Assembly (NCBI GenBank): GCA_001898995.1
Contig: MKVZ01000011.1
Span: forward strand, 1-63,333
DNA length: 63,333 nucleotides
DNA from: Rhizobiales bacterium 63-22
GTDB lineage: Bacteria; Pseudomonadota; Alphaproteobacteria; Rhizobiales; Rhizobiaceae
Reading direction: 5' to 3'
The notes below the pieces were generated by a model. That model made no database searches. It had not been told where the DNA came from and saw only the letters and a program-made list of their open reading frames with translations. The position numbers and the translations under genes were made by a program. Positions 35,306 through 46,278 of the stretch are shown here, piece by piece (position 1 is the stretch's first letter; each line of letters begins with the position of its first letter).

Positions 35306-36607
35306 ATGTCCTCATTCCCGACTGACACCCGCAGGCGTCCTTCTCTTCCCCGCTCGCCCGGCCGTCCGATGCGCGCGCGCTCCGTGGGCGCGCTGTTTGC
35401 TATAGGGATGGCCTTGCTGGCTGCGGCATGCACGAAAGAGCAGAATCAGGGCGCGCCTGCGGGCGCGATGCCGAAACCGCAGGTCAGCGTCGTCACCCTG
35501 CAACCGCAATCGGTGGCGATCACCACCGAATTGCCCGGACGCACGACGGCTTCGCTGGTGGCCGAGGTCAGGCCGCAGGTAAGCGGGATCATCCAGAAAA
35601 GGCTGTTCACCGAAGGCGGCGAGGTCAAGGCGGGCGACATTCTCTACCAGATCGATCCGGCGAGCTATCAGGCCGCCTATGACAGCGCCGCCGCCGATCT
35701 GCAAAAGGCCGAGGCCGCCGTGCCGAGCGCGCAGTCCAAGGTGACGCGCTATCAGGGGCTGATCAAGCAGAACGCGGTCAGCAAGCAGGACCTTGACGAC
35801 GCGGTCGCGTCTCTCGCGCAGGCCAATGCCGGTGTGGCCGCGGCGAAAGCCGCGCTCGAAACGGCCCGGATCAATCTCGATTATACCAAGATCAGAGCGC
35901 CGATCGGAGGACGGATCGACAAGTCCGCCCTCACGCCGGGCGCTCTGGTGACGGCCAGTCAGGATACCGCGCTCACCACCATCCGCACGCTCGACCCGAT
36001 CAATGTCGACGTGACGCAGTCGAGCACCAATCTTCTCAACCTGCGCCAGGCGATCAAGGATGGCCGCATCAGGATCAGCGGCGCGGATGTCACCGTGCGC
36101 CTGAAGCTGGAGAACGGTACGATCTATGACCAGACCGGCACGCTGGAATTCGCCGAATCGGCGGTCAGCGAGACCACCGGCACCTTCACCCTGCGCGCCC
36201 GGTTCCCCAATCCGGACAGGCTTCTCCTGCCGGGCATGTATGTACGCGCGCTGGTGGAGGAAGGTGTGGCGCCGAACAGTTTCCTCATTCCTCAGCGCGC
36301 GGTGACACGCAACGCCAAGGGGCAGGCGACGGGGCTTTTCGTGAACGCCGCCAACAAGGTCGAGGAACGGGTGCTGGACGTTCGCCAGAGCGTCGGCAAC
36401 AACTGGCTGGTGAGTTCGGGCGTTTCGGCCGGCGACCGGATCATCGTCGAGGGCTCGCAGTTCGTGCGCGCCGGTCAGGATGTCGAACCGGTCGACGCCG
36501 TCATCGACGAGACGACGGGCGAGGTGCGCGAGCGCAAGCAGTCGCAGGGCGGCAGTGCAACGCCGCCTGCCAAAAACGCCTCCGGCGGCACGCCGGCGAA
36601 GGACTAG
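35306..36607 (+). CDS. RND efflux periplasmic adaptor lipoprotein (BepD/AcrA-like)
   Basis: 433 residues. A lipobox ending at C42 (MALLAAAC) marks a lipid-anchored inner-membrane fusion protein. The adaptor domains follow: beta-barrel/lipoyl halves (VSGIIQKRLFTEGGEVKAGDILYQIDP, GGRIDKSALTPGALVTA), with the alpha hairpin in between (ASLAQANAGVAAAKAALETAR). The end is Pro/Ser rich. The first ATG has AAGG nearby; an ATG 63 bp later would give a shorter signal peptide but lacks one. It is first of three genes of a tripartite pump. Confidence 0.92.
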   Translation: MSSFPTDTRRRPSLPRSPGRPMRARSVGALFAIGMALLAAACTKEQNQGAPAGAMPKPQVSVVTLQPQSVAITTELPGRTTASLVAEVRPQVSGIIQKRLFTEGGEVKAGDILYQIDPASYQAAYDSAAADLQKAEAAVPSAQSKVTRYQGLIKQNAVSKQDLDDAVASLAQANAGVAAAKAALETARINLDYTKIRAPIGGRIDKSALTPGALVTASQDTALTTIRTLDPINVDVTQSSTNLLNLRQAIKDGRIRISGADVTVRLKLENGTIYDQTGTLEFAESAVSETTGTFTLRARFPNPDRLLLPGMYVRALVEEGVAPNSFLIPQRAVTRNAKGQATGLFVNAANKVEERVLDVRQSVGNNWLVSSGVSAGDRIIVEGSQFVRAGQDVEPVDAVIDETTGEVRERKQSQGGSATPPAKNASGGTPAKD

Positions 36608-36610
36608 GCG

Positions 36611-39600
36611 ATGTTGTCGAATTTCTTCATCAACCGCCCCAACTTCGCCTGGGTCATTGCGATCGTGATCATGCTGGGCGGCCTTCTGGCGCTCAATACA
36701 CTGTCGATCTCGCAATATCCGCAGATCGCCCCGACCACCGTGCGCATCAGCGCGACCTATCCGGGCGCGGACGCCCAGACGGTGGAGAACTCGGTCACCA
36801 AGGTCATCGAGCAGGGCATGACCGGGATCGACAATCTCGACTATATGACCGCCACGTCGACCTCGACAGGCTCGGCGTCGATTTCGCTCACCTTCACCAA
36901 CGCCGCCAACCCGGACGTCGCGCAGATGCAGGTGCAGAACAAGCTGCAACTGGTGGAATCGCAACTGCCTGAAGCCGTGAAGAGCACGGGCCTGACCGTC
37001 AGCAAGTCCTCCGACAGCTTCCTGATGGTCATCGGCTTCGTCTCGACCGACGGCAGACTCAGCACGAACGATCTGGCCGACTATATCGACAGCACGCTCA
37101 ACGATACGATCAAGCGCGTCGAAGGCGTCGGCGATACACAGATTTTCGGCTCGGGCTATGCCATGCGCATCTGGCTCGACCCCGACAAGTTGGCGAAATA
37201 TGCGCTCATGCCGAGCGATGTCGTCTCGGCCATCGAGGCGCAGAACACGCAGGTCTCGGCCGGGCAGCTCGGCGCGCTGCCGGCGCGCAAGGGGCAGGAG
37301 CTGAACGCGACCGTCACCGCCCAGAGCCGCCTGCAAACGCCGGAGCAGTTCCGCAACATCATTCTCAAGAGCACGACGGACGGCTCGCTAGTGCGGCTGA
37401 ACGACGTCGCGCGGGTGGAACTCGGCGCGGAGAGCTATACCAGTTCGTCGAGCTATAACGGCAAGCCCGCCGCGGGCCTCGCCATCAATCTCGCCACCGG
37501 CGCGAACGCCATCAGCACGGCGGAGGCGGTGCAGAAGACCATCGCGCGCCTCTCCGGCACGTTCCCGCAGGGCGTGGAGGTGGTCTATCCCTACGACACC
37601 ACCCCGTTCGTGCGCCTGTCCATCGAGGACGTGGTCAAGACGTTGATCGAGGCGATCGTTCTCGTCTTCATCGTGATGCTGGTCTTCCTTCAGAATATCC
37701 GCGCGACGCTCATCCCGACGCTCGCCGTGCCCGTGGTGCTTCTCGGCACTTTCGGCGTTCTTTCCGTGTTCGGATATTCGATCAACACGCTCACCATGTT
37801 CGCCATGGTGCTGGCCATCGGCCTGCTGGTGGACGACGCCATCGTGGTGGTCGAAAACGTCGAGCGCGTGATGGAGGAGGAGGGGCTGCCCCCGAAGGAA
37901 GCCACCCGCAAATCGATGCAGGAGATCACCGGCGCGCTGATCGGCATCGCGACGGTGCTTTCAGCCGTGTTCATCCCGATGGCGTTTTTCGGCGGTTCGG
38001 TCGGCGTCATCTACCGGCAGTTCTCCGTCACCATCGTCTCGGCGATGATCCTTTCGGTGATCGTGGCGCTGATCCTCACACCGGCCCTGTGCGCCACGCT
38101 CCTGAAGCCCGTGCAGGGTCACGCCAAGCAGCGCGGTATTTTCGGCCTGTTCAATCGCGGTTTCGACCGCGTCACCACGGGCTATCGCCAGGGTGTGAGC
38201 GGCATTCTGGCGCGCTCGGCCCGCTTCATCCTGGTGTTCGCGGTGATCGTCGTCGCCATGGGCTGGCTCTTCACCCGTCTGCCGAGTTCCTTCCTCCCGG
38301 AAGAGGATCAGGGTATCCTCATCACCAGCGTGCAGTTGCCCGTCGGCGCGACGCAGGACCGCACCGAGCGTGTGCTGAAGCAGGTGACGAATTATTATCT
38401 CGACAACGAAAAGGAAGCCGTCGAGGGCGTCATGAGCGTGGTCGGTTTCGGCTTCGGCGGGCAGGGCCAGAATGTGGGCCTCGCCTTCGTTCGGCTGAAG
38501 GATTTCGATAAGCGCAAGGCGGCCAACCTGTCGGCCAGCGCCGTGGCGGGCCGCGCCATGCGGACCTTCTTCAAGATCCGCGATGCCCAGGTCTATGCGC
38601 TCGCCCCGCCCGCCATTCAGGGCATGGGCAGTTCCAACGGCTTCGACTTCTATCTTCAGGACGTCAACGGTGCGGGCCATGCGAAGCTCATCGAGACGCG
38701 CAACAAGCTGCTCGCCCTCGCGCAGCAGGACAGCAAGCTCGCCAATACGCGCCCGAACGGCCAGGAGGATACGCCGCAATATTCCATCTCCATCGATCAG
38801 GAAAAGGCTAGCGCGCTCGGCGTGTCCCTGTCGGACATCAACACGACGCTTTCCACCGCATGGGGCAGCGATTATGTGAACGATTTCATCGATCGCGGGC
38901 GTGTCAAGCCGGTCTATGTGCAGTCCGACACCGATTTCCGCATGCAGCCGGAAGACCTCGATAAATGGCAGGTGCGCAATTCCAGCGGAACGATGGTGCC
39001 GTTTTCCGCTTTCGCAACGGGGCACTGGACGTTCGGTTCTCCGCGGCTGGAACGCTACAACGGCTCGTCGGCAGTGGAGATTCAGGGTCAGGCGGCGGCC
39101 GGCGTTAGTTCCGGCGTCGCCATGGACGAAATCGACAATCTGATGAAACAACTGCCCTCCGGATATGCCCATGAATGGACCGGGCTGTCCTATCAGGAAA
39201 AACTCTCCGGCAATCAGGCCATGGCGCTTTACGCCATTTCCGTTCTGGTGGTTTTCCTGTGCCTCGTCGCCCTTTACGAAAGCTGGTCCATTCCGTTCGC
39301 GGTCATGCTTTCGGTGCCGATCGGCGTTTTCGGGGCGCTGGTGGCGGCCACGCTGTTCGGTCAGACCAACGACGTCTATTTCAAGGTCGGGCTGCTGACC
39401 ACCATCGGTCTGGCGGCCAAGAACGCCATCCTGATCGTGGAGTTCGCCCTCGAGCGGCAGACGGCGGGGCTGGGGCTGGTCGAGGCGACGCTGGAAGCTT
39501 CGCGCCAGCGCCTGCGTCCGATTCTCATGACCTCCTTCGCCTTCATTCTGGGCGTCACGCCTCTTGCCATCGCCAGCGGGGCGGGTTCCGGCGCGCAGAA

Positions 39601-39769
39601 CGCCATCGGCGTCGGCGTGATGGGCGGCATGATCGCGGCGACCGCAATCGGCGTCTTCCTCGTCCCGTTGCTGTTCGTCACCGTCCGCCGGATATTCAAG
39701 GGCAGCGCCACCCAATCCCCATCGGCCCCGCCGCAGATGCAGACGGAAGCAAACCATGACGAAAACTGA
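36611..39769 (+). CDS. RND multidrug efflux permease (AcrB/BepE-like)
   Basis: 1052-residue proton-driven trimeric pump in the inner membrane. The start reads [20 protein letters not shown]. The TM4 proton-relay Asp pair is in [18 protein letters not shown], and TM10-12 include [19 protein letters not shown] with the relay Lys. The large periplasmic loops (about 40-330 and 560-870) have the porter and docking domains. Family length is typical. Start is 3 bp after the adaptor stop. Substrates are probably drugs, dyes and bile acids, by homology. Confidence 0.95.
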   Translation: MLSNFFINRPNFAWVIAIVIMLGGLLALNTLSISQYPQIAPTTVRISATYPGADAQTVENSVTKVIEQGMTGIDNLDYMTATSTSTGSASISLTFTNAANPDVAQMQVQNKLQLVESQLPEAVKSTGLTVSKSSDSFLMVIGFVSTDGRLSTNDLADYIDSTLNDTIKRVEGVGDTQIFGSGYAMRIWLDPDKLAKYALMPSDVVSAIEAQNTQVSAGQLGALPARKGQELNATVTAQSRLQTPEQFRNIILKSTTDGSLVRLNDVARVELGAESYTSSSSYNGKPAAGLAINLATGANAISTAEAVQKTIARLSGTFPQGVEVVYPYDTTPFVRLSIEDVVKTLIEAIVLVFIVMLVFLQNIRATLIPTLAVPVVLLGTFGVLSVFGYSINTLTMFAMVLAIGLLVDDAIVVVENVERVMEEEGLPPKEATRKSMQEITGALIGIATVLSAVFIPMAFFGGSVGVIYRQFSVTIVSAMILSVIVALILTPALCATLLKPVQGHAKQRGIFGLFNRGFDRVTTGYRQGVSGILARSARFILVFAVIVVAMGWLFTRLPSSFLPEEDQGILITSVQLPVGATQDRTERVLKQVTNYYLDNEKEAVEGVMSVVGFGFGGQGQNVGLAFVRLKDFDKRKAANLSASAVAGRAMRTFFKIRDAQVYALAPPAIQGMGSSNGFDFYLQDVNGAGHAKLIETRNKLLALAQQDSKLANTRPNGQEDTPQYSISIDQEKASALGVSLSDINTTLSTAWGSDYVNDFIDRGRVKPVYVQSDTDFRMQPEDLDKWQVRNSSGTMVPFSAFATGHWTFGSPRLERYNGSSAVEIQGQAAAGVSSGVAMDEIDNLMKQLPSGYAHEWTGLSYQEKLSGNQAMALYAISVLVVFLCLVALYESWSIPFAVMLSVPIGVFGALVAATLFGQTNDVYFKVGLLTTIGLAAKNAILIVEFALERQTAGLGLVEATLEASRQRLRPILMTSFAFILGVTPLAIASGAGSGAQNAIGVGVMGGMIAATAIGVFLVPLLFVTVRRIFKGSATQSPSAPPQMQTEANHDEN

Positions 39770-41303
39770 GACCATGCCCGCCGCGGCCTCCGGATGTGAG
39801 CCGGACATTGTGAGGCGCACGCGCGGGGCCGGATTTCTGAAGGTGCTCGGCGCGATGTGTCTCGTGACGCTCGTCAGCGGCTGCGTCGTCGGGCCGGACT
39901 ACCGGAAGCCCATCGTCAACATGCCGCTGCACTGGGGAAACAGGAAGCCCCAGAAAGTGGAGAAACCGGCGCAGTTGGGGGAATGGTGGAAGCGGCTCAA
40001 CGATCCGCTGCTCGACGCTCTGGTCGATGAGGCCGTCGCGGGCAATCTCGACGTCGCCACGGCCAAGGCGAAGGTGCGCGAGGCGCGCGCCTCCTACCGG
40101 CAGGCGGTGGGGACCTTGCTGCCGTCGGCCAGCGGCTCCGCCGCCGCCACCCGCAACCGGTCGGCTGCGTCGGTCAGCGGAGCGTCCGCGACGTATAACC
40201 GGTTCCAGTCGGGCCTCGATGCAAGCTGGGAAATCGATCTGTTCGGCGCGAACCGCCGTTCCGTCGAGGCGGCCAGATACGGCATGGATGCCGCCGAGGA
40301 AGACCTGCGCAACACGCTGGTGACGCTGATCGGCGACGTGGCTACCAACTATGTCCAGGCGCGGGGCTATCAGGCCCGCATCGCGCTCGCACGCCGAACC
40401 GCCGCCTCGCAGCGCGAAACCGCCAAACTGACGCGCAACAAGTTCGAGGCCGGCACGTCGTCGGCGGTCGATCTCTCCAATGCCACCGGTCAGGCCGCCA
40501 CGACGGAAGCCAATATTCCTGACCTCGAAGCGTCCTATGCCGAAGCCGTGCATCGCCTGTCGGTGCTGACCGGCCGCGCGCCGGCAGCTCTCGCCGACCG
40601 CATGCGGCAGGTAAAGCGCGTTCCGAAGCCGAAGTTGCCGATCCCGACCGGTATTCCGGCCGACATTCTGCTGACGCGTCCCGACGTGCGGCTCGCCGAA
40701 CGGCAATATGCGCAATATACGGCCAAGGTCGGTCAGGCCGAGGCGGCGCGCTATCCTAGCCTCAGCCTCACCGGTAACATAGCGACGACCGGCACGAAAA
40801 TCGGCGATCTCGGGAAAAGCTCCACGATAAGCTGGTCGTTCGGACCGAGCCTCAGCGTGCCGATCTTCAACGGCGGCCAGCTCAAAGCCGCCGTCGAAGT
40901 TGCGCAGGCGCAGCGCGACCAATATTTCATCGCCTATCGTGCCTCGATCCTCACCGCTCTTGAGGACGTCGAGAACGCAATCGTGTCGCTGGCACAGGAG
41001 CGCATCAAGTCCGGAAAACTGGCGAGCGCGGCGCAGCAATACGCCAAGGCAGCTTCGCTCGGCCGCTCGCTCTACCAGTCGGGTTCGCAAAGCTTCCTCG
41101 ATCTGCTGGAGGCGCAAAGGTCCCTCTATTCGGCCGAGGATTCGCTCATCGAAAGTCAGGTCGCCATTACGACGGACTATATCGCGCTGAACAAGGCTCT
41201 CGGCGGCGGCTGGGATGGAATGATCGACGTTTCAAAACCGGAAGTGGTGGACGTCAATACCGGGCCGCATATCGTGGCTCGCCGCGATACCGCAAAGCCC
41301 TGA
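39756..41303 (+). CDS. Outer-membrane efflux lipoprotein (NodT family)
   Basis: 515 residues; overlaps the RND gene by 14 bp. The lipobox LVSGC (C43) makes it a lipid-anchored TolC-like channel. NodT/OMF features are [37 protein letters not shown] and the second-repeat [22 protein letters not shown]. It completes the tripartite pump. An N-terminal stretch of about 25 residues before the signal is atypical; a later ATG (MPAAAS) is possible. Confidence 0.92.
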   Translation: MTKTETMPAAASGCEPDIVRRTRGAGFLKVLGAMCLVTLVSGCVVGPDYRKPIVNMPLHWGNRKPQKVEKPAQLGEWWKRLNDPLLDALVDEAVAGNLDVATAKAKVREARASYRQAVGTLLPSASGSAAATRNRSAASVSGASATYNRFQSGLDASWEIDLFGANRRSVEAARYGMDAAEEDLRNTLVTLIGDVATNYVQARGYQARIALARRTAASQRETAKLTRNKFEAGTSSAVDLSNATGQAATTEANIPDLEASYAEAVHRLSVLTGRAPAALADRMRQVKRVPKPKLPIPTGIPADILLTRPDVRLAERQYAQYTAKVGQAEAARYPSLSLTGNIATTGTKIGDLGKSSTISWSFGPSLSVPIFNGGQLKAAVEVAQAQRDQYFIAYRASILTALEDVENAIVSLAQERIKSGKLASAAQQYAKAASLGRSLYQSGSQSFLDLLEAQRSLYSAEDSLIESQVAITTDYIALNKALGGGWDGMIDVSKPEVVDVNTGPHIVARRDTAKP

Positions 41304-41334
41304 ACTGTTGTCTGGCCCTGAACATGACAAATCT

Positions 41335-41361
41335 GGTATATAATTGTAATTCAGATATACC
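41335..41361. promoter_or_regulatory. GGTATAT / ATATACC inverted repeat before FAD monooxygenase
   Basis: Perfect 7-bp arms 13 bp apart (27-bp site), 21 bp before the chosen start. The AT-rich centre contains a -10-like element. It is a likely operator for a TetR- or MarR-type regulator not identified in the window. Confidence 0.5.
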
Positions 41362-41382
41362 GATTTGTGCGATGACAGGGCC

Positions 41383-42615
41383 ATGAAGGGACCGGGGACG
41401 GGACAGGCAATCACAACCCGATGCGCGGTGGTTGGCGCCGGTCCCGCCGGCATGATGCTGGCCCTTCTGCTGGCGAGGGCAGGGGTGGAGGTCGTGCTTC
41501 TCGAAAAGCACGCCGATTTCCTGCGCGATTTCCGCGGCGACACCGTTCATCCCTCGACGCTCGACATCATGCACGATCTCGGGCTGCTCGACGGTCTTCT
41601 GAAAATCCCGCACACGCAGGCGCCGCGTCTTCATGCCGAGATCGGCGGCCGTGACGTGACGATCGCGGACTTCTCGCGCCTGCCGACCCGCTGCCGCTTC
41701 ATCGCTTTCATGCCGCAATGGGATTTTCTCGACTATCTGGCGCGGGAAGCTGGAAAATACAGCCATTTCCGGCTGGTCATGCGGGCGGAGGTGGACGGTC
41801 TCATCATGGAGGACGGCCGCATCGCCGGGCTGCGCGCGACGACGCCCGACGGACCGCTGGAAGTGCGCGCCGATCTGGTCGTCGGCGCGGACGGGCGCAA
41901 TTCGGCCGTCCGGGAAAAGGCCGGACTGGCGGTGGAGGAATTCGGCGTACCGAGCGACGTCCTGTGGATGAAGCTCTCGCACCAGCCGGACGATCCGCCC
42001 TATACGATGGGGCATGGCGGCCCGCGGCAGGGCTTCGTCATGGTCGATCGCGGCGAGTACTGGCAATGCGGCTATGTGGTGCGCAAGGGCAGCTTCGCGG
42101 ATGTGCGGGCGCGCGGCATAGAGGCTTTCCGTGACGCGGTGGCGGCGGTTTCGCCGCTGCCGGCCGCGCGCATGGCGGAAATACGCTCGTGGGACGATGT
42201 GCATCTGCTCAGCATCCGCATCGACCGTCTCAGGCGCTGGTGGCGACCCGGCCTCATCTGCATCGGCGATGCGGCGCATGCCATGTCGCCGATCGGCGGC
42301 TTCGGCGTCAATCTGGCCGTTCAGGACGCGGTAGCGGCGGCCAACATATTGTCCGCGCCGCTGCGGGAGGGGCGGCTGCGGCCGCGTCATCTGGAAGCCG
42401 TGGAGCGCAGGCGCGCTTTCCCGGCCAGAGCCACGCAGAAACTGCAACTGATGATGCAGAAAGGCGCACGCCGACGCAATGAAAATCCTTCGGCGCGGGG
42501 CGGTCCGCCGGGCTTCATGCGTTTCATCGCGCGCTGGCCGCTGCTCGCCCATCTCGCCGGACGGCTCGTCGGCCTCGGCTTCCGGCGCGAGCGGATCGGC
42601 GGGGATTCGGCTTGA
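41383..42615 (+). CDS. FAD-dependent class A aromatic/polyketide-type monooxygenase
   Basis: 410 residues from the ATG giving MKGPGTGQAITTRCAVVGAG. The N-terminal FAD Rossmann site is VVGAGPAGMMLALLLARAG, the DG motif is DLVVGADGRNSAVREKAG, and the GD motif is CIGDAAHAMSPIGGFGVNLA. This is the PHBH/UbiH fold. There is no long C-terminal thioredoxin-like domain, so it is not a phenol hydroxylase. The natural substrate is unknown; TetX-type drug inactivation is possible because it follows an efflux operon, but nothing in the sequence proves this. Confidence 0.88.
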   Translation: MKGPGTGQAITTRCAVVGAGPAGMMLALLLARAGVEVVLLEKHADFLRDFRGDTVHPSTLDIMHDLGLLDGLLKIPHTQAPRLHAEIGGRDVTIADFSRLPTRCRFIAFMPQWDFLDYLAREAGKYSHFRLVMRAEVDGLIMEDGRIAGLRATTPDGPLEVRADLVVGADGRNSAVREKAGLAVEEFGVPSDVLWMKLSHQPDDPPYTMGHGGPRQGFVMVDRGEYWQCGYVVRKGSFADVRARGIEAFRDAVAAVSPLPAARMAEIRSWDDVHLLSIRIDRLRRWWRPGLICIGDAAHAMSPIGGFGVNLAVQDAVAAANILSAPLREGRLRPRHLEAVERRRAFPARATQKLQLMMQKGARRRNENPSARGGPPGFMRFIARWPLLAHLAGRLVGLGFRRERIGGDSA

Positions 42616-42680
42616 ACAGGCCAGCCGGCCCTGAAGCATTTCCGGACGGAAAATCGCTACGCGCTTTTGCTTGAAACCCT

Positions 42681-43493
42681 CTATGCGGTGTGAGCCGTGG
42701 GTTGCCAGATACCGTAATTCTGGCGATAATAGTCGACGCAGGCCTGATTGGCAGCGTGCCGGTCATAGCCGTCATGCACCATCGCCTTCAGCGATTCGAC
42801 CTTGCGGCTGGCGCGGTCGGCCCGGCGTGGGGCATCGGCGTTGAGCCAGATGGGAACGCCGCGGGTTTCGAGATGGCCGGACAGCCAGAAATCGTCCACC
42901 GTCCAAAGGATTTCGGGAATGTCGAACGCAGTCTGGCTGAAAAATTCGGGCCGGACCATCACACCGCTGACACCGAGAAAGACGTCGCAATAGCCGCTGT
43001 TGAGAAAGAAAGAGGCGCGTCTCTGCCGGTGCCTGATGATGGATGCCAGACGAAAGCGCCAGTCCCGGACACCGCCGCCCGCGCGCGGCAGCCGTTCCGG
43101 ACTGCGGGATGCGGGAGCGATATCGGCAATATCCTTGCCGGCCTCCGCCAGACAGGCTTTCGGCATGGTCTTGCGCAGGTCCGCGAAACGCCGGGTCCAG
43201 TGAGGATCGTAGACGACATCGTCGTCGCAGAACAGAATGTCGGTGCTCTTTCCGGCGAATTCGCGAACGGCGGGAAGAACCTTCGTCGCGGGGCCGAGAT
43301 CGGTCTCCGTGCGGTGGATGGACACACCGTCGGGAACGGACGGCAGCGCGCCGCCCCATTCGGGAAACCGCCGGTACGACTTCGGAATGTAGAGGATGAT
43401 CTGCTCTGCGGGAAGCTTCTGGTGCAGGATGGATTTGAGCGTTTTGCCAATCTCGCCGAAGCGGGGCGGTATGGTCGATAAGGTTACGATCAT
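42681..43493 (-). CDS. Glycosyltransferase-like protein with DDD motif
   Basis: 270 residues from the ATG giving MIVTLSTIPPRFGEIGKTL. It has a GT-A-like architecture: substrate loop, then a metal-binding FCDDDVVYDPHW (a DXD-type motif), EWGGALPSV and WTVDDFWLSGHLETRGVPI. The ending (VDYYRQNYGIWQP) is conserved-looking. It resembles small bacterial glycosyltransferases of capsule or LPS clusters. It stands alone beside a tRNA gene, so the acceptor is unknown. The ribosome binding site is weak. Confidence 0.75.
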   Translation of the reverse strand: MIVTLSTIPPRFGEIGKTLKSILHQKLPAEQIILYIPKSYRRFPEWGGALPSVPDGVSIHRTETDLGPATKVLPAVREFAGKSTDILFCDDDVVYDPHWTRRFADLRKTMPKACLAEAGKDIADIAPASRSPERLPRAGGGVRDWRFRLASIIRHRQRRASFFLNSGYCDVFLGVSGVMVRPEFFSQTAFDIPEILWTVDDFWLSGHLETRGVPIWLNADAPRRADRASRKVESLKAMVHDGYDRHAANQACVDYYRQNYGIWQPTAHTA

Positions 43494-43584
43494 GGAGTAT
43501 CCCGATATTTGCCCTCGGGCAGCATATCGCCCGTTCTGCGACAAGGAATGTTTCGGCACGGCCGCCATGCAACGAAAATGGCGA

Positions 43585-43661
43585 TGGTGATCCCGACAGG
43601 AATCGAACCTGTGACCTACAGATTAGGAATCTGTCGCTCTATCCTACTGAGCTACGGGACC
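43585..43661 (-). tRNA. tRNA-Arg (anticodon CCU)
   Basis: 77-nt cloverleaf with encoded CCA. Acceptor GGTCCCG pairs with CGGGATC (one G-U pair). The anticodon arm ACAGA-TTCCTAA-TCTGT gives anticodon CCT. The T-arm carries GGTTCGATTCC. The gene lies in a short gap between two minus-strand protein genes, a typical integration target, but no integrase is near. Confidence 0.97.
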
Positions 43662-43775
43662 GGCCGGTGAGGGCTTTCCGACACATACTGGTTTTCGTAG
43701 CCGCCGCCAACCCCGCAAAAGGCGGGGCCGGCTGATTTCTTCACCGCGTTTTTCTCCGCCGCATCCAGACCCGTG

Positions 43776-44939
43776 TCAGGCGGCCAGCGCCGTCTCGGTC
43801 AGTCCGACGAAATAGCTGACGCCATAGGGTATGGCCTCGTCGTTGAAATCGTAGGCCGGATGGTGCAGGCCGGGCGTGTCGCCGTTGCCGAGAAAGATAT
43901 AGGCGCCGGGACGGGCCTCCAGCATGTAGGAAAAATCCTCCGCCGCCATCATCGGCGGCGTATCGCTCTTCACCTTGCCGTCGCCCGCGACCTTCGCCGC
44001 CACGCGCGCGGCGAATTCGGTCTGCGCCTCGTGATTGAAGGTGACGGGATAGTTGTTTTTGTAGCGTACGGTGATTTCCGTGCCGGTCGCCGCCGCGATG
44101 CCCGCCGCCGCCTCGCGGATACGGGTCTCCGCATAGGCGCGCGTCTCCTTCCGCAGCGTGCGCACCGTGCCGGAGAGCGTCGCCTTTTCCGGGATGACGT
44201 TATAGGCCTCGCCCGCGAGGAATTTCGTCACCGAGATGACCAGCGAATCGAGCGGATCGGTATTGCGGGCGACGATGCCTTGCAGCGCGATCATCAGTTG
44301 CGCGCCGGCGAGGATCGGGTCGGTGGTTCGGTGCGGCTGCGCCGCATGCCCGCCGCGCCCGGCGACGAAGAGGTCGAACTCGTCGGTCGCGGCCATGATC
44401 GGCCCCTTGCATATGGCGAACTCGCCGACCGGGATGCCCGGCCTGTTGTGCAAGCCGTAGACTTCCGAAATGCCGTAGCGCTCCATCACGCCGTCCCTGA
44501 CCATGGCGAGGCCGCCGCCGCCGCCCTCTTCGGCCGGCTGGAACAGAAGGGCGACGGAGCCGCGGAAATTGCGCGTCTCGCTCAGATATTGCGCCGCGCC
44601 GAGCAGCATGGACGTGTGGCCGTCATGGCCGCAGGAATGCGCCTTGCCGGGATTTTTCGAAGCCCACTCCACGCCGCTGGTCTCGGTGATCGGCAGGGCG
44701 TCCATGTCGGCGCGCAGGCCGATGGCCGGGCCGTCTCCATGCCGGCCCTTGATGATGCCGACCACGCCCGTGCGTCCCACGCCCGTCTCCACATGGTCGC
44801 AGCCGAAGGATTTCAGCTTCTCCGCCACGAATTGGGCGGTGTCGTGCACGTCGTAAAGCAGTTCGGGATTCTGATGCAGCCTGCGCCGCCATGCGGTGAT
44901 TTCCGCTTGCGCTTCGACGGCACGATTCAACACTGGCAT
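43776..44939 (-). CDS. M20-family amidohydrolase (hippurate hydrolase-like)
   Basis: 387 residues from the ATG giving MPVLNRAVEAQAEITAWRR; the upstream open stretch lacks a better start. Metal site: GLRADMDALPI and HSCGHDGHTSMLLGAAQYL (HxGHD). EE of LLFQPAEEGGGG and MMAAEDFSYMLEARPG complete the M20 ligand set. Members hydrolyse N-acyl amino acids such as hippurate and indole-acetyl amino acids. It is a single-gene unit divergent from the D,D-carboxypeptidase. Confidence 0.92.
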   Translation of the reverse strand: MPVLNRAVEAQAEITAWRRRLHQNPELLYDVHDTAQFVAEKLKSFGCDHVETGVGRTGVVGIIKGRHGDGPAIGLRADMDALPITETSGVEWASKNPGKAHSCGHDGHTSMLLGAAQYLSETRNFRGSVALLFQPAEEGGGGGLAMVRDGVMERYGISEVYGLHNRPGIPVGEFAICKGPIMAATDEFDLFVAGRGGHAAQPHRTTDPILAGAQLMIALQGIVARNTDPLDSLVISVTKFLAGEAYNVIPEKATLSGTVRTLRKETRAYAETRIREAAAGIAAATGTEITVRYKNNYPVTFNHEAQTEFAARVAAKVAGDGKVKSDTPPMMAAEDFSYMLEARPGAYIFLGNGDTPGLHHPAYDFNDEAIPYGVSYFVGLTETALAA

Positions 44940-45144
44940 TTTCGGATGGCTCCCATAGTTGGGCAGTGAGGGTTGGGCAGGATATGAAAAAGACAGGATA
45001 TGACGTTTCGGTGAAAGCGGGCAATCCCCGTTTGCCTTTTCTCCGTCACATGGCATAGATAAGGACATGAACGGCGCGCGCGATCCCCGTCTTTTTTCCC
45101 GGATATCTTTGCCGCGAGAGCGGTTGTCGATTGGAACTGTTGCG

Positions 45145-46248
45145 ATGATGATGTCGAAGTCGTTGAAAATCTGGTTTGCGGCGATGACCCTTTGCGGTGC
45201 CGTGGTCGGTCAGGCGGAGGCCAATCCGTCGATCTTGGTGGATGTCGGCACAGGCAAGGTCTTGGCCGCGCATGATGCGTTCCAGCGCTGGTATCCCGCT
45301 TCGCTCACCAAGCTGATGACGACCTATGTCACGTTCAAGGCGCTTCAATCCGGCCAGATACGGCTCGATTCGCCCGTTCGTATGTCGGTCAACGCTGCCA
45401 AGCAGCCGCCCGCCAAGATGGGCTACAGACCCGGCACGGTGATGACGCTCAACACCGCGCTGACGGTTATGCTGGTGAAATCGGCCAACGATATCGCCGT
45501 CGCGGTCGGCGAGGCGGTGGGCGGCGGCAGCGAGGCGGCTTTCGTGCAGCGTATGAACGTGGAAGCGCGGCGCCTCGGCATGACCGGCACGCATTTCGCC
45601 ACACCCAACGGCCTTTATGACCCCAACAATTATACCACGGCCCGCGACCTTGCGGTGCTTGCCGTGCAGATCCGGCGCGAGTTTCCGCAATATGCGCATT
45701 ATTTCTCGATTGAGGCCGTTGATCCCGGCAACGGCCGGAAGCTGATCCCCAATACCAATGTTCTGCTTGGTCGCTTCGACGGTGCGGACGGCATGAAGAC
45801 CGGCTTCATCTGCGCTTCCGGCTTCAACCTGATCGGCGCTGCGACGCGCGGCAACCGCGCGGTGCTGGCCGTGGTGCTGGGGGCTGACAGTCAGGAAGGC
45901 CGCGCGGTTCAGGCCGCTCAGCTATTGACCGAAGCTTTCCATGACAGCCCGTCCGGCGGGCCGACGCTCGCCACGTTTCGGCCGCCCGCAAATGCCGGTA
46001 CGCTCGATCAGGTGGTGGATATGCGCAAGACCATTTGCAGCCAGCAGGCCATGTCCGACCGTTGGGACGCACGCGGCCCGGACGGCAAGCTGAAGATCAA
46101 TTCGCCCTATATCCATGCCATGGACCACCCGCCCGTCGCCGTGCGCGTCAGCCTGATCTCGGAGCCTCCGGCACCGAAGAAGGGCAAGGGTAAGGGTAAG
46201 CCCGCACCTGCGCGCAAACCGCACCCGCAGCGCGCCGCTGCGAACTGA
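45145..46248 (+). CDS. Serine-type D-Ala-D-Ala carboxypeptidase (DacF/PBP5-like)
   Basis: 367-residue exported peptidoglycan-trimming enzyme. The ATG is set where GGAAC precedes MMMSKSLKIWFAAMTLCG (signal peptide, cleavage near AEA). Catalytic motifs: SxxK S53-LTK56 in WYPASLTKLMTTY, SxN as KSANDIAVAV, and KTG in DGMKTGFICASGFN. The C-terminus has a Lys/Pro-rich basic tail (KKGKGKGKPAPARKPHPQ) in place of the usual amphipathic membrane anchor. It is followed 30 bp later by the second CobW gene. Confidence 0.92.
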   Translation: MMMSKSLKIWFAAMTLCGAVVGQAEANPSILVDVGTGKVLAAHDAFQRWYPASLTKLMTTYVTFKALQSGQIRLDSPVRMSVNAAKQPPAKMGYRPGTVMTLNTALTVMLVKSANDIAVAVGEAVGGGSEAAFVQRMNVEARRLGMTGTHFATPNGLYDPNNYTTARDLAVLAVQIRREFPQYAHYFSIEAVDPGNGRKLIPNTNVLLGRFDGADGMKTGFICASGFNLIGAATRGNRAVLAVVLGADSQEGRAVQAAQLLTEAFHDSPSGGPTLATFRPPANAGTLDQVVDMRKTICSQQAMSDRWDARGPDGKLKINSPYIHAMDHPPVAVRVSLISEPPAPKKGKGKGKPAPARKPHPQRAAAN

Positions 46249-46278
46249 AATAAAGATAAAGGATAGCAAGGCATCCTC

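Noticed and set aside
37961..39820. 619-codon minus-strand open frame
   Set aside because: Antisense to the RND permease; no recognisable domain.
42633..42678. Another copy of the 106-bp palindrome
   Set aside because: Only a loose similarity (GAAGCATTTCC-CGCTTTTGCTTG); it seems a different short inverted repeat, too weak to list as a feature.
43585..43661. tRNA gene as an integration site of a genomic island
   Set aside because: No integrase, direct repeat of the tRNA 3' end or mobile genes were seen on either side.
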